Of a DNA stretch of 64,000 nt, positions 40,633-47,549 are shown in pieces. Below the pieces are notes generated by a model that was given only the letters and a program-made list of their open reading frames with translations, searched no databases and was not told where the DNA came from. Origin of the DNA: K189A clade bacterium (GTDB lineage Bacteria > Pseudomonadota > Gammaproteobacteria > Pseudomonadales > Azotimanducaceae). Each line of letters starts with the position of its first letter. Positions within the stretch are counted from its first letter, which is position 1. The DNA lies in NCBI GenBank assembly GCA_902528515.1, contig CABZTD010000001.1, positions 1 through 64,000 on the forward strand, in the 5' to 3' direction. The translations under genes and the position numbers were made by a program.

Positions 40633-40867
40633 CTTAATTGGCCTTATTGGTAATATTGACAATATTGAGTCAGTGAGGGCCGGTGTCTCTGCTACTGCCA
40701 GATAGGTTAGGTACTGTTCTCTACCTGCGTTCCCATTGCCGGAACTTTTATCCCACTCTGTGATTGAGCCTTCAGTACAGGTGTTGCATTACTGGATTAA
40801 AGGGAAAAGATCCGCCCCGTAAAAGCAGCAGTGGGCTTCTACAAGGCGGTCTTTGAAAAGACTCAGA

Positions 40868-41560
40868 CTACTGGATTCTGACTGAGGTAGCCTGTTGTAC
40901 AAATTCCCCGGCTGGGTCGCGACCGGCTGCCGACCAATACTCAACCCACTCTTGGCTTTCATTTCTCTTCGCTACATTAGATTGCCACTCACTCCAACTA
41001 GCGGCACCAGTAATGAAGTACATGACTCCAAGTCCCGAGGAGTAAACCATCGGATTTAAATCGAACTTGTCCTGAATACTTGCGCTGGTTTGCATACTCG
41101 TTAGAAGGTCAGCAGCAGTTTTACCGTCGGCGGCATCCCAAGCAGAGAAGTAGACAATATTGATGTCTTCCCAAACACTGGAAGTTGCATTTGGATCAAG
41201 TACGTTGCCCAAGTTAAAGCTTTCTACCAAGTGAGAGCTAAAAGTCGCGTAGTTGGCATTGATCCAACTTTGCCACGCATCATCCTCGCTGAGCTTGTCT
41301 TTGAACGAAGCCCAGTCCTCTCCGGTATCGAATCTAATAATATAACTAACTACGTTGTTTCCCATGACGTCGTGCTGCCAGTATTCAACCGAGCCACCCA
41401 ACCTTTCGTGCACGGCCTTAGCTTCGTCGAACCAAGCGATAGTGTCTTGTAAGCTGCCATTGATCGGTTTGAAGTCCCATGCTTCAAACCCGTCCGAATA
41501 TACTTTCGTACTGAGCAAAAGCATCAGCAAGCCGCACATCGTGATCTTCACTTTGAGCAT
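40868..41560 (-). CDS. Hypothetical secreted protein
   Basis: MLKVKITMCGLLMLLLSTKVYSDGFEAWDFKPINGS signal peptide; 230 aa with duplicated-looking W-rich segments; no recognised catalytic motif. Confidence 0.7.
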   Translation of the reverse strand: MLKVKITMCGLLMLLLSTKVYSDGFEAWDFKPINGSLQDTIAWFDEAKAVHERLGGSVEYWQHDVMGNNVVSYIIRFDTGEDWASFKDKLSEDDAWQSWINANYATFSSHLVESFNLGNVLDPNATSSVWEDINIVYFSAWDAADGKTAADLLTSMQTSASIQDKFDLNPMVYSSGLGVMYFITGAASWSEWQSNVAKRNESQEWVEYWSAAGRDPAGEFVQQATSVRIQ

Positions 41561-41859
41561 TGCGTATCTCCTCTCTTGTTATTTGTTGTTTGTCACGACA
41601 TCAGCGGACTGTGTCGCGCCAGTTAACGGTAGGCTAAGTGATGTTGATATGAAACCTACTATTCGAGGCTACACAACTAGGTGGAGTGAACATAAATATT
41701 GGTTACAGATGCTGGAGAACCCTATCTAAGTAATCTACTAGTACATTTCCATTACCGGGGGATTTATTCCTTCCGTCAAATTCACCGCTTGATTCCTCCG
41801 ATTGATGACTTTCTCTCAGGCTTAAGGCAGCATCAAAAAAAAGACTTAGGAGCAAATGT

Positions 41860-42210
41860 ATGGCCAGTAACCCAGAAAAATTGACCGTGAGCGAATGGAA
41901 GAAAGTCATACGCACTGTGCAGAGTCAGCCCACTGCGGATCTATCCTTGTTCATACTCAGATGTCTGGCTAACTCGCAGCAAGTCAGCTACCACGCCATC
42001 GCCGCCTTCAAAGGAGAAATTACAGAGGATTTAGGCCATGTAGGCCAGAAGCTAAATACATATATTGGAACAATTACGAGTTCCGTAAATAAAGTTTGCG
42101 ATCTGCGTGGAGAGGCGAGTTGGTATATCTGGCACACCACAGATAAGGCTTGGGTAATATCTTGGAGCAACCTTATTAACCTAAGAAAAGCATTCGGAGC
42201 AAAGGATTAG
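41860..42210 (+). CDS. Hypothetical small soluble protein, possibly winged-helix-like
   Basis: 116 aa, MASNPEKLTVSEWKKVIRTVQSQPTADLSLFILRCLANSQQVSYHAIAAFKGEITEDLGHVGQKLNTYIGTITSSVNKVCDLRG... Confidence 0.6.
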   Translation: MASNPEKLTVSEWKKVIRTVQSQPTADLSLFILRCLANSQQVSYHAIAAFKGEITEDLGHVGQKLNTYIGTITSSVNKVCDLRGEASWYIWHTTDKAWVISWSNLINLRKAFGAKD

Positions 42211-42360
42211 GCCAGCTTGGAGGGTCATTTTCTTCGAGCTTTAAGTAGATCCACTGATGGGCGTTTATTCTGACTCCCCAAAAGTCACTCTTTACCGTAG
42301 CAAGTTAGAAATCAGATACGGAACGCAGGAGGCGGAACAATCTCAGCGGAATCCTTCTTA

Positions 42361-43245
42361 GTGCGGAGCTACCGTTTTATACGGATAGCTGTTTTCACGC
42401 TTCTAGTGCTGTGGCTTTTAACGAAGGCAGTGACTGCAATAACCAGCCAGCAGCTTGAAAAGAGCCGTACGCGCCTAATCACCCAAGAAGTAACTCTGAA
42501 AGAGGCATCTTTTGACGCTCTGCTTGGTCTAGAAAACAGCGCTTACCGCTATGTGCAAGCTCCTCACAAGGGATCATATATTGGAGTTGTTAAACAGGCT
42601 GAAAGAGTAAGCCAACCAGCAACTCAAGAGATTACTTACAACCGAGTCGAAGGCACCGAAAATAGGGAAGTCAACCTCCGATATTTCGCAAACGACAAAA
42701 GAGGCCTTTACGTTGTTGAGTTAAATAGTTCGGCCAGAGAAATGTCCTTTGGCGAGAGTTGGGAGCAAACTACCAGAGGACGCCTTCTAACAGCTAGGGA
42801 CTACAACACCCCACCAAACGAATCTAGCCGTTGGACTGAAAAGACGACCGCCCGAAGAACAGAGAGCGGCATTGTTATTGAACGTGACCAACCTCAAAAA
42901 AACGGTGTTGCCGAAAATGAAGCTTTGTTTGAAAGCGAGATGCATTCAGAGGTACTCAAAAACATAGAGTCAGGCAACCTAGACTTTCAAATCACTGTTC
43001 TGCGAGACGAATCCCAAACCTTTTCAGATTTGGTTAAAGTTACGATAGAACCTGACCTAAGATTCGGCGAACAACTTCCACTTCACAAATTGGTCAGAAA
43101 CGGTACCTTTACCAGCCATGATGGTACTGTCGCAGACTGGAGTTCTACCGAAGTAATCACATCGTCTGGGATCATTGTAGAAAGCCGCCTGGAAACAGGA
43201 GGTAGTGAGTTGTCATTCAAGCTCGAAGCTTTAGAGCTCCTCTAG
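42361..43245 (+). CDS. Hypothetical membrane-anchored protein
   Basis: GTG start; N-terminal TM (YRFIRIAVFTLLVLWLLTKAVTAI) and a 270-aa polar extracytoplasmic region. Confidence 0.6.
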   Translation: MRSYRFIRIAVFTLLVLWLLTKAVTAITSQQLEKSRTRLITQEVTLKEASFDALLGLENSAYRYVQAPHKGSYIGVVKQAERVSQPATQEITYNRVEGTENREVNLRYFANDKRGLYVVELNSSAREMSFGESWEQTTRGRLLTARDYNTPPNESSRWTEKTTARRTESGIVIERDQPQKNGVAENEALFESEMHSEVLKNIESGNLDFQITVLRDESQTFSDLVKVTIEPDLRFGEQLPLHKLVRNGTFTSHDGTVADWSSTEVITSSGIIVESRLETGGSELSFKLEALELL

Positions 43246-43299
43246 GCCACAATCTGATAAAGCCTTCTCTGAAACCCTACAAACACGTCCTTTATCTGA

Positions 43300-43491
43300 G
43301 AGACATTCCCATCAAAAACCTTAGCTAAAGCAAGCTATCGCGCATCAGGACTCACCATCCCGAGACGCTTTCTTGGTCTTAACTATCAGTGGCGGCAGAA
43401 CAAGAAGAAGTGGAAGGAAGAAGAAGCCTGCTTTGCTACTGATTTTGAAAATCATGTAGCAGCAGTACAGCACCAAAACGGTGATCAATAG
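43300..43491 (+). pseudogene. Possible decayed ORF fragment
   Basis: Open frame without start: ETFPSKTLAKASYRASGLTIPRRFLGLNYQWRQNKKKWKEEEACFATDFENHVAAVQHQNGDQ*; protein-like composition. Confidence 0.3.
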
Positions 43492-43911
43492 GTTTCTTAC
43501 TAGGATCATTCGCAAACCCTACCAAAACACCCTCTCAGACGCACACACAGGCCCGCAGAGGCGTTTTAAAGGCTGGGTAATAGGAAATTAGTGGGTATAA
43601 TTTTAACCCCTCAGAATGCTTCCTCGAAGCTGTGCTGAGTTTAGCCTGTTTTTGAAGGTTTGTCAAGATCTGCCACCTTCGCAACTGTATTTAGCTCCAA
43701 TACCTTCGCAGGGCTAGCTTCTGCTCAGAGCATATCTACAAGGCGATTAATCATGGGAGGTAAGCGAGCTTCAGGCCCTCTGATGCCGCGCGTGTCTGAA
43801 CCACTCGCATATTTTGACGCAAGAAAATAATAGAAGCGCTTAAAAAAGCATTTGCAAAGAGAGGGTGAAATCACTTACAACGAGGAACTCAGCGCTGCCT
43901 AAATAAAAACA

Positions 43912-44379
43912 ATGAAAAATGAATTCTTTAGCTCGAAGCTGCCCATCTTAGCCACGCTCGCAGCATTGACCGCTTGTGCGACTATCCCTGATTACAAACC
44001 AATCGTAGACACGAGTTCCGTAGACGACATACCGAAGTTAAACAAGGATATTGCCGAATGTGAGGATATTACCAACCAAGTCGACTACTCCGACGAGGAG
44101 GCTATTGCAGCGCTTGCTGGGGCAGGCGTTGGCGCAGCAGCGGTTGCTGGGGGAACAGCAGTAGTACTTGGAGCAACAGGTGGCTTTAGTGCCCTCGCCG
44201 CAGGAGCCACCTTATCCCCTGTAGTATGGCCCTTATTGGGAGCAGGTATGTTAATTGGGAGTCAAACGAACAAGCGCAAAACAAACGTAGAAGAACAAAA
44301 ACTGAGAGCGTTAGTTTGGAATAGGTGCTTGATGGATCGCGGATACGCCGTCTTAACAGAAAATTACGACCCATCATAA
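43912..44379 (+). CDS. Glycine-zipper-containing putative lipoprotein
   Basis: ILATLAALTACATIPDYKPIVD (lipobox LTAC); AALAGAGVGAAAVAGGTAVVLGATGGFSALAAGATLSPVVWPLLGAGMLIG. Confidence 0.7.
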   Translation: MKNEFFSSKLPILATLAALTACATIPDYKPIVDTSSVDDIPKLNKDIAECEDITNQVDYSDEEAIAALAGAGVGAAAVAGGTAVVLGATGGFSALAAGATLSPVVWPLLGAGMLIGSQTNKRKTNVEEQKLRALVWNRCLMDRGYAVLTENYDPS

Positions 44380-44421
44380 GAAATCTGGTTCATATGCGCC
44401 TATTAAGCTAGAACCTAGCGA

Positions 44422-44460
44422 ATAACCCCCAAACCCCTCAAAATGTCCGCCCATGCCTAT
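44422..44460 (+). repeat. Intra-island direct repeat, copy A
   Basis: ATAACCCCCAAACCCCTCAAAATGTCCGCCCATGCCTAT, imperfect copy of 47138-47176. Confidence 0.55.
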
Positions 44461-45707
44461 TTCAAAGAAACGGAAGCTATTGGCCGCTTCTTTGTCTTCT
44501 CATCTGCAGGGTCGGGCAGCTCGCCATAACTTGGAGTGCCATTGATGATGTTCAAAACCTCAATTTTCACTTCCTCATCCTCGAGCCAGTAGGGAATTCT
44601 CGCGACTGTAAACCCTAACTCCTTGGCGCGAAGGAGTTTCTGAGCGTCATTTGCCGCTTGATTAGAGTACGTACGGCCCTTCTTGGTAAACAAATGAGAG
44701 GTCTCCCTGCCCCATACCTCTGGGTAATGCTGTTCACCGTCCCTTTCAATCAATATGCCTTGGTCGATAAGGAGAAAATCAAAGAACCTTACAGCTCCAT
44801 TAACGTTAACTTTGTACTGGCTTCTGAAATTTGTAATGTCCTGAAGAATTTCAGCTAGCCGCCCCTCGCCTTTGTTATAGCAGGATGAGCAGCCGCTACC
44901 TTTCAAGTGATGATCTGCTCGTTGTTCAAAGTAACCATGTACCCTGCATCCGATCTCCACACCTTCTTGATCCCCACAGTATTTTGCTCTGTCATAAAGG
45001 TAAGTCGTCCCATGAGTATTTAAGGCCTCTTGCAGAAATTGCTCTTGTGACTTCCTTGTCTTTGCCGTTATCTTCGCGACTCTACAGGCCTCACATCCCA
45101 CCTTGCGGTAATAATGATCAGCTGCGGTGGGGAAAAACGTTTGACTGTGTTCATTGCAAAATACTTCGATAGGCTGATGCCAAGCCACCTTTGACGGATC
45201 TAACGCTACGTTTTCATAATTGAATTTGTGAGATCCATGAGCCTCTCTAAATCTATTCACAAGGCTGGACACTTCGGCGCGCCGCGACTCTGCGTAGCAA
45301 GCCCTGCACCCATATTTGGTGTCATCAAGTAATAAATAGTTCGCTATAACGCTCTTTTCGCCATGACGACTGCAAATGAATGTTGCTTTCTCATCGCCTC
45401 CTGCATAAACCGTTGCTGAGAAATCGAGATGGTCGCCATACTTTTTTCTCAATGCGGCTCTAAACTCGTCTGTTGTATATTTTGTTCTGGCCTTAGCCCT
45501 CGCTGTAATGCTGCAGTCTCTGCAACCATGTTTGCTTTTCAGATGATTGTCTGGGGTAGTGCGGATTTCCTTGTCGTGGACAAGACAGCGTAGAACCACC
45601 TCGCTCTTTGCATCGAGGTAATTAGTTTTGCTGTAATCGAACCTATCTCCAAACTTAGACCGTGATTGTTCGATGAAGGTTTGTGTGGATTTGCGCTGCC
45701 CTTTCAT
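44457..45707 (-). CDS. Multi-zinc-ribbon protein with C-terminal PD-(D/E)xK/Vsr-like nuclease domain
   Basis: Four tandem ~70-aa modules with CxxH...GCxxC (CLVH..GCRDC; CSRH..GCRAC; CNEH..GCEAC; CRVH..GCSSC); C-terminal FFDFLLIDQGILIERDGEQHYPEVWG...NDAQKLLRAKELGFTVARIPYWL. Confidence 0.78.
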   Translation of the reverse strand: MKGQRKSTQTFIEQSRSKFGDRFDYSKTNYLDAKSEVVLRCLVHDKEIRTTPDNHLKSKHGCRDCSITARAKARTKYTTDEFRAALRKKYGDHLDFSATVYAGGDEKATFICSRHGEKSVIANYLLLDDTKYGCRACYAESRRAEVSSLVNRFREAHGSHKFNYENVALDPSKVAWHQPIEVFCNEHSQTFFPTAADHYYRKVGCEACRVAKITAKTRKSQEQFLQEALNTHGTTYLYDRAKYCGDQEGVEIGCRVHGYFEQRADHHLKGSGCSSCYNKGEGRLAEILQDITNFRSQYKVNVNGAVRFFDFLLIDQGILIERDGEQHYPEVWGRETSHLFTKKGRTYSNQAANDAQKLLRAKELGFTVARIPYWLEDEEVKIEVLNIINGTPSYGELPDPADEKTKKRPIASVSLK

Positions 45708-45712
45708 TAGTC

Positions 45713-45865
45713 TTAGCCCGCTCTGAACATACGCTCGAACTCATCCTCAATAAGCTTAGCCACCTGTAATCCCGGCCCACGCTTTTCAGCCTTACAAATC
45801 TTTTCCAGCTTCTTGAAAGTTTTCAGATCCAACTGAACAGGCTTCCTTATCGGTTTCTTATCCAT
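45713..45865 (-). CDS. Small ribbon-helix-helix-like protein
   Basis: ORF below track threshold: MDKKPIRKPVQLDLKTFKKLEKICKAEKRGPGLQVAKLIEDEFERMFRAG*; short strand plus two helices, basic N-terminus. Confidence 0.55.
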   Translation of the reverse strand: MDKKPIRKPVQLDLKTFKKLEKICKAEKRGPGLQVAKLIEDEFERMFRAG

Positions 45866-45883
45866 GACTCTCCACCACGATCT

Positions 45884-46126
45884 TTAATGCAAGTCCTCTC
45901 GCCAGCCGTCAGCAGCAATTTCGCGAGCTTCGGCTATCCGTAAGTCGACATCGATTTTTTTTCCGCTCATGTAAAGCTCATAAGCACAAATGGTGAGGAC
46001 TGTAAGAAATAGAGACTTTTCCTCATCTTCATCCCGCTCGTTCTGACCCACCCATGATCTAAATGATTCGATAATGCCAGCTTCTTGGCGGTGCTCTGAG
46101 CTAGCTTTTTTCACCGTCGTCTCCAA
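45884..46126 (-). CDS. Hypothetical small protein
   Basis: 80-aa ORF METTVKKASSEHRQEAGIIESFRSWVGQNERDEDEEKSLFLTVLTICAYELYMSGKKIDVDLRIAEAREIAADGWREDLH, co-oriented with the next two genes. Confidence 0.5.
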   Translation of the reverse strand: METTVKKASSEHRQEAGIIESFRSWVGQNERDEDEEKSLFLTVLTICAYELYMSGKKIDVDLRIAEAREIAADGWREDLH

Positions 46127-46206
46127 ATAAGTTGTGGTTGACTGAGGGTTATTAGATTAATACGCTGAACTCTGAAATGCAACTGATAAAAACCGTTTGC
46201 ACTTCT

Positions 46207-46222
46207 GTATACAGAAGTATAC
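46207..46222. promoter_or_regulatory. Palindromic operator-like site in a divergent intergenic region
   Basis: GTATAC-AGAA-GTATAC between the minus-strand operon starting at 46126 and the plus-strand ORF pair starting near 46249-46297. Confidence 0.5.
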
Positions 46223-46296
46223 GTGGTCAGGATTAAGGTGGGTGGCAATTGCACCAAGAAAATAGGGTGGGCGAACACGAGTATAGGGATGACAGG

Positions 46297-46707
46297 ATGT
46301 TCGTTATGAACCTTCATCCCTGTGGCGGTGGCCGTTGGCAACTGATCACTTATCGGAACACTGGGCTTCTGCCTGGCGTTAGATCAGATGAGTTCGATAG
46401 CTTTAAGGAGGCTGAACGGTACGTCAAGAAATGGGAATTAACGGTGCCTTTGCAAAGCCTTTCGGGAAGGCCGATGAATCTTGATCACCTAGAGACACAG
46501 GATGAGCGTTATAACTTTTATCTAAATTGGCTGGAAGAAAGAGGACTGTTTGGAGCAATGAAGCTATATCGGCATTGTCCCTATTGGCATGACCCTCGTG
46601 GATGGACAGAGAAAAGGGCTGCAGTGCGTGTCAAAAGAGAGAGCCGGACATTCGAGGGTGTGGAAGTGGAGGTAACTGAAACAAGCTTCCCCTTAAGAGA
46701 AGAGTAA
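46297..46707 (+). CDS. Hypothetical protein, first of a coupled pair
   Basis: MFVMNLHPCGGGRWQLITYRNTGLLPGVRSDEFDSFKEAERYVKKWELTVP...; TAATG overlap with the next gene. Start could be 46249. Confidence 0.55.
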   Translation: MFVMNLHPCGGGRWQLITYRNTGLLPGVRSDEFDSFKEAERYVKKWELTVPLQSLSGRPMNLDHLETQDERYNFYLNWLEERGLFGAMKLYRHCPYWHDPRGWTEKRAAVRVKRESRTFEGVEVEVTETSFPLREE

Positions 46708-47129
46708 TGGCTTTCATTCCTCGTAGGAAATATGCGCAAGCGCATTTAGATGAAATACGTTTTATCACTGACGTAAACGATTGGTTTGCTTTCCTAGACC
46801 AAAAAGACCGCCTGCTTTATTTAATGGAAATAGCTGAACCATGGCATGAGTCACTTATCCACAGACACAAAATAAAAAGGGGCGTCATGGAATGGGGAGA
46901 TTTGACGCTGCTCGTTGGCTCTAACTTTTATGGTCTATGGACCGATCGAACTGGTCAGGAGAGGTGGATATGCGAAATTGTCTCTGACATGGCTGTTGAA
47001 TGGCATGCATGCGGAGGCTTCTATTATCCAAATGCGTCCATTTTTCACGATGAACACGGTCTTGAGGCTGAACGAATATGGGAGCGGTACTTAAAATTGA
47101 TTGAGCAGGTGAGGAGCACGTTAGCTTGA
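46707..47129 (+). CDS. Hypothetical protein, second of a coupled pair
   Basis: MAFIPRRKYAQAHLDEIRFITDVNDWFAFLDQKDRLLYLMEIAEPWHESLIHRHKIKRGVMEWGDLTLLVGSNFYGLWTDRTGQERWICEIVSDM...; overlaps the previous stop (TAATG). Confidence 0.6.
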   Translation: MAFIPRRKYAQAHLDEIRFITDVNDWFAFLDQKDRLLYLMEIAEPWHESLIHRHKIKRGVMEWGDLTLLVGSNFYGLWTDRTGQERWICEIVSDMAVEWHACGGFYYPNASIFHDEHGLEAERIWERYLKLIEQVRSTLA

Positions 47130-47137
47130 ATTACTTT

Positions 47138-47176
47138 ATAACCCTTTAAACCCCAAAAATGCCCTCCCATGCATAT
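47138..47176 (+). repeat. Intra-island direct repeat, copy B
   Basis: ATAACCCTTTAAACCCCAAAAATGCCCTCCCATGCATAT; core of 29 aligned bases matches copy A at about 25 with one gap. Confidence 0.55.
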
Positions 47177-47355
47177 ATCTAGGTAGCTAGGGGGTATGGT
47201 CACCTGCCTCCCCCTTTCTTTAAGGACAGAAGAACGTATACATAAACGTACGCATTACGACCATTATTGCGGGCGATTTATCCGTGATTGAATGCGTTTT
47301 TAGCCAAAAATTACCGTAAGATAGCAAAAATCGTCGCCATTTGAGGTATGAGTCA

Positions 47356-47370
47356 TGTCGGGTGCGCCAT
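47356..47370 (+). repeat. attR core
   Basis: TGTCGGGTGCGCCAT; second copy of the tRNA-Arg 3' end with no tRNA attached. Confidence 0.88.
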
Positions 47371-47549
47371 ACCTCCATCACCGCTGATCACTAAGACGGA
47401 ATCTGATCGCTTGATTAAATACGCTGGCAAGCAAATTACTCGCTCAACCCTTAAACCATGCTTTTAATCTGACATGGAGACCATGAGGCCATTGCGGTGA
47501 AGTCACGTTACCTGTTTCAATCTAGCGAGCAGTTCGTCTCAGGATCGTC

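Larger units (their letters stand above)
38779..47370. mobile_element. Integrative genomic island (~8.6 kb) inserted at the tRNA-Arg(ACG) 3' end
   Basis: Direct repeat TGTCGGGTGCGCCAT at 38779-38793 (tRNA 3' end) and 47356-47370. Extended GAATCCTGTCGGGTGCGCCAT versus GAGTCATGTCGGGTGCGCCAT matches 19/21. Integrase gene lies directly inside the left copy; cargo is mostly unfamiliar. Confidence 0.9.

Noticed and set aside
40504-40670. Retron-type msr/msd for the hairpin array
   Set aside because: No reverse transcriptase gene in the island or elsewhere in the window.
44457-45707. Zinc-ribbon nuclease as the homing endonuclease of the tRNA group I intron
   Set aside because: It lies ~16 kb away inside a separate integrative island; no sequence evidence links them.
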